Below are positions 14,101-25,827 of a stretch of 64,000 bases of DNA, in pieces. Each line of letters opens with the position of its first letter. The first letter of the stretch is position 1. The DNA lies in NCBI GenBank assembly GCA_003342815.1, contig PTEX01000236.1, positions 1,037,953 to 1,101,952 of the forward strand, written 5' to 3'. The notes below the pieces were generated by a model. That model had not been told where the DNA came from. It saw only the letters and a program-made list of their open reading frames with translations, and did no database searches. Both the position numbers and the translations under genes were made by a program. The stretch is from Eudromia elegans. Lineage: Eukaryota; Chordata; Aves; Tinamiformes; Tinamidae.

Positions 14101-17100
14101 CGTTACTTCAACTGGTGGCAAAATGATTGACAAGGGGGTTTGTCATCTTTCACAAGCAAGCTGAATAATGACTAACGGTCCTCATGGTAATCACTGAAGT
14201 ACTGCACCAAAACAATTTAGCTGTTAATTTGTCAGATCTGAGTATTCTTCTGAGTCATAAGGCAAATTCATTTTATTTGAACATTCATTAATAAAACAAG
14301 GAGGAGGGGAAAAGAAAGAGCTTTACACTTGTTAAGATACCTCATTAGTCTATTTATACAAATGTAAACATACATTTTCATCTTTCTCTTGCTTACATTC
14401 TTTGCTGTACTACAAGGAGTCTGTGATAAGCATGTTTGTATATTAAAAAAAAAAGAACAATTTTCTTTTTTGAAAATTTCCTTTATAAATATGTATTATT
14501 TTTTCCATAAACTATTTCTGTGACACATACCAGGCTAGAAGCACTCCAGCGTCTTGGCTGCCATAACTAGCTGCCCCATGGACTGGAGTTGGTATCAGTG
14601 ATCACCATTAAGGAGAGAGAGCAGGGCTGAAGGCACCTTACCCATTGTAGAAGACATTAACAGATAGTTTATGAAAGCTTGTATCCCCAGTGCATGCCCA
14701 CCTGTGATATTTTTAAGCACAAGTAACCAAAAGGTGCATAAATTGCCCTGTAAATACAGACTATCTAATCCGAGCATGCAATTATTGGTTCTTCAGCCCT
14801 ACTAAAGAGACCGTCTCTTAAGGGACTGTAAGGGAGGTGGATCGTGCAATAAGGGATGGAGCTGCTGTCTGCACTACATATCTTAGACCCAATTAGCTGT
14901 ATGGCAAGCACACCTTGCTTTGTCAGACGTGTCTGTTTCTGCTGCCCAAGAGCTCTCCGAGATAATTGATTCTGGCACTTCTATTACTACCCAGAAACAC
15001 AAGGGCATAGTTTTACAGTCGCTCAGGCAGTAGTTTGAGGAGAACAGTTTTCCTACAGGATATTGCTTACATTACCTATTTGTGCCTTCACTGAGACTGT
15101 GTGCAGACGTGACGCTCTCGTAGCATGGTGATGAGCTTAACATAAAAATGATAGATTCTGAATGCCTTTCACTGCAACTTTTTTATTCCTGATATGTCTG
15201 CTTGTACTCTGTGTTCGGTCAATGGGACAGCCCTTAAATCAAAGAAATTCTTATTCCTACAAAATCTAGGGAAAAAAAATGCATGTTATTTATTTGATAC
15301 CTTTTTCTCTCTCTCTCTTTTTTTTTTATATCTGCAACTAACCATGGAATAAAACTTGCTCTCCAGTTATGAAATGTCATAGATTTCATGGAGAAATAAA
15401 TGCAATTATGTATATGCATTCATGAGTGGTTTCATGTCAAAATACTTATGGTATGCAGAGAGAAAAAAGAATATACGCACGGAAACATTACATCTGGTAT
15501 TATCATTCCTGGTTGCCTTGTCCAACTGTGTGCTTTTACAGAGAAATGATTATATTATGATAATTCAAGGAAAGAGGAAGAATCATCAGAAAAATGCGCT
15601 TTCAGTGATTATGTATAGGTAAGTGTCCTTGCATGTACTTGCATGTACTTCATTTTTCTTACAGTTACTTAAGTCATGGAAACTTATGAACATAAATGTT
15701 ATCAGTGGATTTTTCTGTAAAGGACTGAAAAGAAGAAATAACACCATTACTCTTGAGCAATGCAAAGGTAAATTGAAATTTAGTTTTCAAAGCCAATAGG
15801 CCATATATTCACAAAGGTCTAATAAATTGTACCTGAAATTCCACAAGCAGATGATGAACTGTAAATATGTCCACAAAGACTCATTTATACTCGGTCTCTT
15901 CTTTAGCTGTAGGCATGAGTATGTTGGTTTATAAATAATTGAATCGAGGTCAAATTTACTGCAGGAAGGTAGTTGCTTTGCTATGTTGTGGCATAGATGG
16001 GCCAGAGTCAGGAGGACAGCGACCAAGCTGTTGGCATGAGTCTCATTGATGTAGGGCCTGAAAGGAGCTTATCTATTGCATCTTAAAAAGGTAAATGAGC
16101 CTGAAGCACTGACACTACATAGTGAGCTGTAACACAGCTGTAACAACCATTTTGGGTTTTGTTTTCATATCTCTACTGTCTGTAATCTCTTTGCCAGAAG
16201 GATGTGGTGTTTCCTATGCATAAGTATAAGGCTGAGTGCTGCTCTCCAATGGGGAGCGTTGGCCACTGCTCTTACAAGACAGTGAGATGTCTCCTACAGT
16301 AACAGCAGTACGGCAAGGACCAGGAGAGAGATGGGGCCATAAAGGGAGCTGTGCAGATCCCAGAGGACACTGTGAACAACAAAACATTACAACAAGCTCC
16401 TTCAACTCTTTTTGCCTCCCTCCCACTGCCTTTGAACTCTGACACCTTCATGCAAACCTGCTGTGCAGACATCAAAGGAAACAAATGTCTGCTAACTGTG
16501 AGACATGAGAAAATTATATGTATTCATAGCCAGGCATTCACTTTGGATTTTTGCTTTGGTGTTGAGGGCATTTATGTCTGTTGATAATTACAGATGTTTA
16601 TGACATGCATTAAATGCATTTACAGTATCTCTCCACACTTTTTTTTTTTTTTTCTATTTTAGAAAAGCGTCTTCATGTTAATGGCCTGAGTGTAGAGTTT
16701 GCAAACAATTTACAGGCAGACACCTTCCAAACTGATACTCATTTGTTCATTGTATTTTTAATTTTATGTATATCCCTGCCTGAGCTCCAGAAATGACTTA
16801 CTCCATCACCCACGCTGCTTCTCCTACTTAAAGATGTAAATGGGTCCCAACTGTACAAGATATTTAGCATATGCTTAAATTTAAGCATATTAATACTCCC
16901 ACTGAGGTAAATGGGACTGTGTACTTAGAGTTAGGCACACACTAGAATAATCTGCTCATTCAAAGCTAAAAAGATCACATATGTGGCCTCCTGATTCCTG
17001 TACAGTCCAATGTTAGCCTAAGACTTCGTTCTGTTTTGTGATTTCCTGGCATGTATTTTTCTAAATTATCTTTTTAATAGTCTCCTTGTTTTGCTCCTTA

Positions 17101-20100
17101 TTTTCAGAACTCTCTTTCTTCATAGATATGTCATGTATCTTGCTTGCCTACTTGCAATTATTTTTTCTGTAACATGACTCAGAGTGAGGAATCAGCCTCT
17201 GAGAAGACTTACCTCCACCACCCGAGCAATGCAACACAGCCTTTGTTAACTGCATGCTGCTACTGTTGCAGATAGCAATACGTTTCCTAGACATCAAGGT
17301 GCAATCTTTCCAAACAGTGATTTTCCGAGCACCAACATCCCTTTCTGACACTTAATCCAATCTGATGCTTAGGGTGATGATCTTAAGAAAAGTGAGACAG
17401 TAATGTGGTCCTTGCATATCTTAACTGTTCCATTCATGAACAAACTTGAATCCTTGAAAAAACAGGGTTAGACAACAGTATCATTATTTGAGGAACTTAG
17501 CCCTACACTGGTTTCTAATTCCCCAAGGAGGGGAAACCTGACTCTGTTCAGTGACCTGGAGAGGTCTCCTATTACCTTTAATGTTCCTTCTCTGAGGATC
17601 AAAACATTTACACATAGCTTTGTACAAACCCAGTGATACTACAAGTTTTCTGAAAGCTGACCATTTATTCAGAACCTGAAAAAAAAAGCATAATCCAAAC
17701 ATTTGAAGGGCTATTTGTCTAACCTCTCTCTGTGCTTGCCTGTCCTTTGTTCAGTCGAGTCGCTCCACACTTTTTGGATAGGAATTTTTCTCTTATTATG
17801 TGTTTATATAGTGTAAATAATAGGATCTCTCTTAAAAGAGTTTCTGTATCCTATCATACTATGTGGGTCTTCTTAACACATACTGAAAGCAATTACAGCT
17901 GTGCATGCTTTTCATTTTTTTTTACAATTTTTCATATGTGCTTCTTGAATGTTATCCAGGAATAATTCTTGCTATAATATTCATAGAATGATGTTTTTTA
18001 ATGTTTCTGTCTGTTAAAAAATCCTTATTGAAAGTAAAAGATTCACCATCTCTAAGGACGTATATGAATTTTGCAATATCCTAATCTATTAAAAATAAGT
18101 TTTCACTGGAAAAAAGTAAAAGAAGACAGCTCAGAGGCAATGTTAGCAGAGATGGAGGAAGGATTATCAGGTAATATATTCATCTCTGAAAGGATCAGAT
18201 CCTATTTTACTTCTGTGGATAATCTTTTATCCTACATAGCATTTTAAATATTTTTACAACACCTTTTGATTTGCTTGCCAAACATTATTAGCAAAGTCAA
18301 GAAAATAGCATTTGTCAAACAGCTCCTTGTGCTGAGTGAGAACAGGGAACCAAAGCGAGAAAGAATCACTGTTTACTCAGTGAGAAATTGGAAGGAGGAA
18401 CCGTCACCCTCTGTCCTTAAGACTAATTTTCTCCGGGAATGTCTCATTCAGAACAACACTTGTCAACCTCTCAGGGGCCCGAGCAGGCTCAAACTCCCCC
18501 GTCAATCTCGACTAACAAGGGTCATCTGCAAGGCCAGGCTTCCCAGAAGGTCAGAGCGGAAGCTGAGAGTTCGATGCAGCAGCTAATGCCCAGGGCAGTC
18601 TAACTACGGCACAGAAACAGGATGAACTGGGAAAAGAAAATACCATGAATGTAAAACTCTTTTTTTCTGAGCTGATAGACTAACCAGGGAACATGCACGG
18701 GTTTCTTGAAACTCAGTGAACACATGCTGAGCGTAGCAGAGGCTGAAATTTTAGGAAAGTCAAATCACTTACTGTGCTCAGCCCTTTGTCTAAAAAATTA
18801 AGCTTAATCAATTAACCACATTTTGTTTTTAATATATGCCTAGAGACAGAATTCAAAGTGACAGTAAGACTAATTGTGCAATAATAGTATGTTCAATATG
18901 GATACAAATCTGGATAAATGTCTTTGTGATGTATGAAAATATCACCTAGTGACTACAGGATCAAACTTCAAGAGGAAGGCACAGATGTAAGTGTCAATAA
19001 TATTGCTTTTTTTTTTTTTAGTTACACGTATACAGCATAATTACTCTTTGCAACAGCAGAGATTATGTGTTATTCCCTTTACCAGATATCTTCTCTGGAA
19101 ACACTCAGCTTACTTGGTGAAGAATGCAAGGTCTATATTTATTTTCAAGATATTGTTCTTTAGAGTAGATGGATTCTGGAAAATACCTCCTGAGAATTTA
19201 ACTGCCAGATACAGGTTACTCTTAGAAATAAGATGACACATCTCCTTGAGTACTCCATCTGCCATAAACAATCTTCAGATCTGCAAATAGAAATTATTAG
19301 CTTGGTGTATTTGATTTACAGAGCTATTAAAAGTGATTCTGTATTTAGTGAAAGGCCCTGCTGTCACACGAGAATCTAATTCACCTGACTGACACACACC
19401 AGAAGAAACTAATAACCATGTGGATGCTGTCATGGAGGACACATGGTAGGATGGTCAAGTACTGGAGAAGTGATGGAGTTCATGGTCTTTCCTTCATCCT
19501 CCATCATACCTACCAATGAAATTAATCTTCTAGGGAAGCATATTCCTCTTTTTTTTTTTTTTTTTTTCTATAATAACTGCTAAAAGTGATGATGAACTAT
19601 GATGGAATAATGATTAGCAGCTTGCAGCACTTTCACAATATTCCTATTCTTCTTCCTCTGAAAAGGAATTCACCATGTTCAAATTACCGACAGATCTATG
19701 CTTGCAATTGTGATATGCACAGCCCTCCCACTGAAATTAGCCTGAACAGAAGATATCAGGTGTACAAGAACAAAGCCTATTAATTGGTTCTTATATGCAT
19801 CTATTACTTGATTTGATTCTCTCTCGTATGCACATGGCCGCAGATTCAAAATAAATAGAAAAAGGCAAGAACTGCCTAGGATAGTCATAAAAATAAAACT
19901 TGCATTGAGCAACTCTATCTTGATATTGAACTAAATTAATTCAGACTTCCACGGGGTAGGCAACCCAATCAAATTCTCAAATGAGGACTCCATACCTGAA
20001 ATATTTGTCTGTGCATCTTCAGGAATGGTCAAGAGATTAAAAAATTTATGATTAGAAAATGTCCATCATTTGTATGAGATGAGAAAGGATTCTGGGTGTG

Positions 20101-22416
20101 GAAAAATAAATAGTTTTTCAATGAACTGATTCTGTTCTTTATTAGTGTTTGTACTGCAACTATTTACCAAAAATGAATGTTAAAATTATATGTGTGTGAA
20201 ACCATAGTGATAAATACTCATGAAAATGTATTTGTGGTTGAATAGATTGTCCCTTCTCACTTTTGTTGCGCACAAAAGCAAAACCCTGTGACTTATTTAA
20301 TAAATCTCTGCTAGGTATCTAGCTGGAGTTTAACATAGTGAACACAGGATATTTGAGTCTTGCTCTTTGCCTTTGTATACAGACAGGAAAAAAGCTCACT
20401 GTTTGTGAAAAAATATATGAGTGATCTCATCTATTGAAGGATATTATACAAATGGAAAAAGGAGCTAAATTTGTCAGATAAAATATTCATTGAGACTTAT
20501 TCTTTTTTCAATTTGATTTTCAACTTGACCAAGGAAGATCATAACTGAGTGGGTACAGCTGGGGCATAATAAAATGTTTGTCATTAGATATCCACAACTT
20601 ATACAAACGTATTTAATATTTTAGTCTCAGTGTGACATTTCATGAGATCAGACTGACTGCTTTTGACAGTATTGAGAATAGTGCCAGTAGTGCAAAAACA
20701 AACAAAAAGCAAAAAGCAAGAAAAAAAAACCCCAAAAAACCTAGACAAGACAGAAAAGCTTCTAGAAATAAAAATATCTTTCCAATGTGTTGATGATGTT
20801 TGAATATATAAAAAGGAGATGAATACTTAAATAAAGATGTCAACTAAAGTTAATTAGATTTCAAAGGAGGACTGCACCTGATCTTGGACAAAGATTAAAA
20901 TAAATATGCATATAATGTAAGGCAGTTTATTCCTTGATCATATGGGCAGACCATCAAAAAAATATCCTACTCTCTTTTAACAGCACTTCATGTTCTGCCT
21001 TTCAAAATGAAATAATACCTGATCTTTTAGAAACATGAAACTACAAGGTCTAGGAAGAGGTCTCTGCATTCATCTACTGGTTAGGCATTATGATCGATTT
21101 TTCCATTCATACTGTATGAAAAATGTTTCAGATATGATTAAAATTTCTCACGAATCATCAATACTTAAAGGTTTTTTTAAAAAATTTTTTTATATAAAAG
21201 AGATTTTGATTAGGAAATACAGAAACCATGATGTGTGTCATTTTGTGCTTTAAGAAAGAAGAACATTTGTATTCTACTAATAGGCAAAATGTCACAAGGA
21301 AGTTCACCTTTCTTCGTAATACTGTAATTAGTATTTCATATAGTATAATTTTACTCTTGATGAGATAAGCACTTTCTGAGGAAATTTCAATATCTATATT
21401 GCTAGTGTTAGCAAAAAAGCAATTTAAAATGACAAATTTTAATACCTAATGGCTGTCCCAACCTTTTGATATAGTGTCATGAATATAAAATATTTTAGGT
21501 ACTTTCAAGGTTTTAGTGACTTTATAGCACTGCAAACAGGTAATGCTCAGTCCTCTGTCATTTTCATGTATTTCCCCAGTTTCTGTTTGCTGAAGCCATC
21601 CTTATGCCTGGCTTAGCTCTGCAGAAAAACTCTTATTTTCTCTGCCCTAGTCTCCAAGACTGTCAGTTTTGATCTGATCTGAAGAAATCTGAGAATGTCA
21701 CTGAGATCCCTTTCATCAGCAGGTGCCAATTGAGCGGAAAGGCAATGCTACAGAAAACCTTCAAAAACCCAGTGTGCCTGTTTGTGTAAGAACTTGCAGC
21801 CAAAGACAATACGATACATTTCCTCTTATCGTCTAGATGTGCAGGGATTTGTGTCTGCAATTCCCAGGCACGTTAATTCTATTTGTAACTATCAGCTCAT
21901 CATGATTGAACCATCCCCCACAGCATTTTTAAAGGACTTGGTTTACTTTAGTTCTTTGCAAGATGTATTTCGGTTACCATAACCTCTTAATAAATGGAAA
22001 AAAAAAAAAAAGAAAAAAGGGAGGGAGGGGGAAGAAAAAGAAAGAGAACTAAGAACTATAGAAATCATTTTTACAACTATATTAAAGATCAGAATTGTGT
22101 TATTACTTCATCTGTGAAAAACAAAAATCTCTCCAGGCAGCCAGAAACCATGTAAACTTCATGTGACTGGTCTCTATTATAGATCTGACAAAACATGCTC
22201 AAAGAAAAATACGAACTCTGCAACCATTTCAAGTAAAATTAGGTCCCTACTTTAACATAACCTGAGATAAGCACCTAGATTTTATTCCAAAACCAGGTGG
22301 AGTTCGATGTTTTTTTGACTGAGATTTTTATGAGGTTTATAAGAATTTCAAAGCCAAAAGCCAAAGGTAACAGGTGTTTGCCTACATGGATCAAACCCAA
22401 AACATATACTTGTTTT
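14101..22416. other. Unique DNA, no gene seen
   Basis: No exon or known repeat was recognised. The block at 14100-14300 is relatively complex sequence with TGATTGACA, CTGTTAAT and ATTCATTAATA motifs, which is compatible with a conserved regulatory element but unproven. At 15628-15650 an 11-base unit (TTGCATGTACT) is repeated in tandem. The areas 16200-16450 and 18430-18620 are somewhat richer in GC and CpG and are open in several frames on both strands. I see no family resemblance in those frames, so I do not call genes. An A/G-rich tract lies at 21998-22045. Confidence 0.55.
21998..22045. repeat. A/G-rich (polypurine) low-complexity tract
   Basis: About 48 bases consist almost only of A and G, with an A run, then GGGAGGGAGGGGG-like sequence, then GAAAAAGAAAGAG. 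The G-clusters could support unusual structure, but the tract is short. Confidence 0.85.
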
Positions 22417-22464
22417 CACAGATTTACAGAATTTTTGAGGTTGGAAGGGACCTCTAGAGATCAT

Positions 22465-23073
22465 CTAGTCCAACCCTTCTTCCCTAGCAGGGATACCCAG
22501 AGCATGGGGCACAGGGTGGCATCCAGAGGGGTTTGGAAGATCTCCAGGAGACTCCACAACCTCTCTGAGCAGCCTGTTCCAGGGCTCTGTCATCCTCACA
22601 GTAAAGAACTTCCTCTGCACCCAGAGATGGAACTTCAGCTTAAAACCATTGCCCCTTGTCCTAGTACCAGCCACTACGGAAAACAGTTTAGCGCCTTCCT
22701 CCCTACAATCATACCTCAAGAATTTGTACACATTGATCAGATCCCCTCTCATCCTTCTATTCTCTAAACTAAACAGGCTCATCTCGTTTAACACAGGAAA
22801 GAAGTTCCTCCTCACATGGAGATGGAACTTGCTGTGTTTCAACTTGTGCCCATTATCCCTTGTCCTGTCACTGACCACCACCAAGAAGAGTATGGACCCC
22901 TCCTCCCTACATTCGCCCCTCAGGTACTTATACATATTGATCAGATCTCCTCTCAATCTTCTCTTCTCCAGGCTAAACAGGCCAAGCTTGCTTGGTTTTT
23001 CTTCATATGATAGGTGCTCCAGTCTCTGAATCATCTTTGTTGCTTGTAGCTGGACCCCTTCTAGGAGCTCCAC
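22465..23073 (-). pseudogene. CR1 ORF2 C-terminal remnant with internal duplication
   Basis: About 202 codons are open on the minus strand. The start matches the CR1 stretch MELLEGVQLQATKMIQRLEH, and the end (VVESPGDL, then HPVPHALGIPAREEGLD) matches the last coding part of ORF2. Residues about 32-92 and 100-160 are two versions of the same segment. The first begins LFSLEKRRLRGDLINMYKYL, the second LFSLENRRMRGDLINVYKFL. The family normally has this segment once. The period is 68 residues (204 bp), so the duplication preserves the frame. The frame does not join the palm region without a shift between 23172 and 23073. Confidence 0.85.
22600..22990 (-). repeat. Tandem duplication (about 204-bp period) inside CR1
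   Basis: On the plus strand, 22600-22787 and about 22793-22990 are diverged copies of the same CR1 segment. Each runs from AAGAACTTCCTC or AAGAAGTTCCTC, through GAGATGGAACTT, CCTTGTCCT and CTCCCTACA, to CATTGATCAGAT or TATTGATCAGAT and CTAAACAGGC. The copies differ at many positions, so the duplication is not recent, or it arose by joining two different CR1 sequences. Confidence 0.88.
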
Positions 23074-23171
23074 ATCTGGAGATCCCAGAACTACTCCAAC
23101 TGTGGCCTTACCAGAGCTGAGTAGAGGGGCAAGATCACCTCCCTTGACATCCTGGAAACGCTCCTCCTGAT

Positions 23172-23855
23172 TCAGGCCAGGATCCCATTAGCCTTCTTGG
23201 CAACAAGGGCACATTGCTGATTCATGGTTAACCTGTTGTCAGCCAGGACTCCTGAATCTCTCTTTGTGGAGCTGCTTTCCAGTAGGCCAGCCCCTAATCT
23301 GTCCTGGTGTCTGGGGTTATTCCTGCTCAGGTGCAGGACCCTGCACTTGTCCTTCTTGAACCTCATGAGATTCCCCTCTGCCCAACTCTCCAACCTGTCC
23401 AAGTCACTCTGGATGACAGCACAGCCCTCTGGAGTGTCAGCCACTCCACCTGGTTTGTTACCGTCCACAAACTTGCTCAGGGTGCACTCTGTGCCCTTGT
23501 CCAAGTCATTGATGAACAAGCTGAACAGCACCGGGCCCAGCACTGACCCCTGGGGGACACAGCTGGCCACAGGCCTTCAACTAGACTTGGTCCCATTTAG
23601 CACAACCCTCTCAGCTCTGCCATCCAGGTAGTTCTCAATCCACTCCAATGTCCACTTATCTAACCCACACATCCTGAGCTGTCCCATGAGGATGTTATGG
23701 GAGACTGTGTCGAAAGCCTTGCTGAGGTCAAGGTAGACAACATCCATGGCTTTCCCATCATCCATCCAGCCAAACACCCCATTGTAGAAAATTATCAGGT
23801 TCATCAAACACAACTTCCCTTTGGTGAATCCATGATGACTAGTCTTGATTATCAT
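23172..23855 (-). pseudogene. CR1 ORF2 remnant: reverse-transcriptase palm and thumb
   Basis: The frame is continuous from 23855 to 23172 except for one nonsense codon (TGA at 23577-23579, where the family normally has Trp). Motif A is intact as VVYLDLSKAFDTVSHN, with the first catalytic Asp. Motif B reads [15 protein letters not shown], where the family usually has [11 protein letters not shown]. Motif C should be FADD but reads FVDG (codons at 23460-23471), so the second Asp of the catalytic pair is lost. The downstream [20 protein letters not shown] segment is the usual CR1 thumb-like region. RT of this type copies CR1 RNA into the genome at a nick. With the stop and the FVDG change this copy is inactive. 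The 5' endonuclease part of ORF2 is missing through truncation. Confidence 0.93.
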
Positions 23856-25682
23856 ATTTTCCTTGATATGTCTAGAGAGGATCTCTAGGATGAGCTATTC
23901 TATCACCTTTGCAGGGATGGAGGTGAGGCTGACAGGCCTGTAGTTTCCTGGCTCCTATCTCTTGCCCTTTTTGAAGACTGGAGTGAGGTTAGCTCTCTTC
24001 CAGTCCTCCAGCACCTCCTCTGCCCTCCACAACCTCTCAGACATGATGGAGAGTAGCTGAGTCAGAGTGAAGATTAAATTTTGGAATTTTACAGCACTGG
24101 AAGTTCAAATTTGTCTTTTTTGCCCTAGCAGTACATAAAACAGAGAGAAACACAAGCTGCATGTTCTTGTCTGCTAGGCATGATACTGTATTTTTGGTAG
24201 GAAAATTTATTTTATATTTTTCAGTTCCTAATTCACAGCTGAATTTGTACGCCTGTTGCAACTAAAGCCAGGTGAACATGGTGGTCAATGCACCTTTCAG
24301 GACAAGCAATGGCAAAAACAGTCTCTGGCCCAGCTTTGGAGATGAACATGTTCTACTCAATGAATTATTCCCAAACCTTCTGTAAAAAAAATTTCTTCCA
24401 AGTACATTCCTGAGAAAGTTTCCAGTTGACTCAAAACCGTTGCATACATACTCATTTTATCCAAGCTATGTTATAATAAAGACATAGTGGCAATACTACA
24501 GTTGCTGACATTACTTTGAAGAGTAGGACATATAGCATCATATGAAACTGGAAACAGGTTAGTGATGATTTGAGGTGACCTAAGCTTTTAGGTTATCTTT
24601 TGTTTTCCTTGGGTTTTATTCTTTCATCAATAAAAATCACATGTGACAAGTTAATAAGACTTGCACCAAGGGCCTTAGAAAATGTCCTTCTGCAGATGCT
24701 CCTGATTTTAAAGGTTACCAGTGTAACAGGCAGAAAATAAAATGGAGACACACATTTTCTTTTTGCAAGTGAAAATTTCCTGGTACTATGAGCCCTCACA
24801 ACTGCTTAGGAACAACAGGAAATTAGTTGTGATTCTGTGCTAAAACTAACCAACATGTTTTGGTAAAAATATTAGTAAAAAAAAGTAGTTTGGAGCTATT
24901 TAAATTCTTTCTGAATTTTGGAAATACTTTATGAATAGTTACAGATGAAAAAAAAGGGAACAATTTCAGAAATATTTATTTTGGAAACAAGAAATTGTTT
25001 AAAAATAAGTAAATTAGACTTTTTAAATAGAGTGCATAATGGCTTCAAGACTCACTGTACATACGGTCAATCAAAAATGAAATTGCTGAGGTTTTATTCA
25101 TTTGTCTTATTTTCTTCTTACAGCTACATTTCATAGAGGTATTTGGAACTAAATCATTTACCTTAGTGTGGACATAGTTTTCTATTCTTTCGTAGCATCT
25201 TGTACTTGGTTTAATGGTAAAGGTGGTGTTAAGTAGTAGTATAACTAGACAGAAAATAATTGTACCCTTTCTTTATGAATATAAAGGGTAAGAAACAAAA
25301 ATTGTTAAATACTTTTCAAAAAGCATAACATCCTAGTCTTTAAGCAAGGGTAATCTAAGACATTAAGGCTGGTGGGCTGGAGTAGATATACAGTTCCTGC
25401 AGTCCTAGTGGCAGTCCAACTAGACTAACACTAACTGCTAATGTCTAATCCCTCCCTGAGGGCAAAATCTCATCTTTCCTGTCTTAGTTATCTTGAGGGT
25501 CCAGGTAGGAAATAATTGCAAAGCTGGAGTGCTCTATTTTAGCTCAGAAGCTACGAATGCACAGCCCAGCTGTCAAATGCTAAGTTACTTTTACTGAACA
25601 GTCTGATGTCTGAAGTTTCAGAAAAAAAGGAAATATCTAGTAAGGATAAAACTTCTATTTCATAACCAGAAATGAACTTTTT

Positions 25683-25827
25683 TGTTATTGTTATTTTTAA
25701 GAATACTTACTGTTGTTATTTTTAATAATACATCTGTAATACGTACTGTAATACTTACTGTAATAATATTGTAATATTACTGTAATATTGCTGTAGTAAC
25801 ACTTACTACACTACATGTAACTACATG
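25683..25827. repeat. Degenerate AT-rich tandem array (TACTGTAATA-like)
   Basis: The motif TACTGTAATA or TTACTGTAAT recurs irregularly about five times, after two copies of a TGTTATTTTTAA-like unit. It ends in an ACTACA/CTACATG stretch. Units are imperfect and spacing varies, so this is an old decayed microsatellite or minisatellite. Confidence 0.7.

Larger units (their letters stand above)
22417..24062 (-). mobile_element. CR1 LINE, 5'-truncated, minus strand, about 1.6 kb
   Basis: Read on the minus strand this is one CR1 copy. It begins inside ORF2 (SERLWRAEEVLEDWKRANLT, typical CR1), continues through the reverse-transcriptase palm and thumb, then the ORF2 C-terminus. It ends in the family 3' signature: GGTTGGACTAGATGATCTC, then GGTCCCTTCCAACCTCA, then a degenerate ATTCTGTAAATCTGTGA tail near 22417-22437. 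CR1 moves by target-primed reverse transcription and copies are commonly cut short at the 5' end, as here. Defects include stops after FKKGKR and after AKVIE, a Trp-to-stop at 23577-23579, a reading-frame change between 23172 and 23073, and a damaged catalytic motif. A roughly 204-bp internal tandem duplication lies at 22600-22990. The copy cannot be autonomous. Confidence 0.95.

Noticed and set aside
16214..16584. Several overlapping frames on both strands
   Set aside because: Multiple simultaneous open frames with no similarity to any family I know; probably local composition.
18266..18586. Plus-strand frame of about 106 codons with a basic C-terminus
   Set aside because: No domain and no splice context; it overlaps a modestly GC-richer patch where open frames occur by chance.
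22297..23631. Plus-strand open frames over the CR1 element (for example 22297-22767, 22649-23029, 23224-23631)
   Set aside because: They are antisense shadows of CR1 ORF2, whose domains read on the minus strand.
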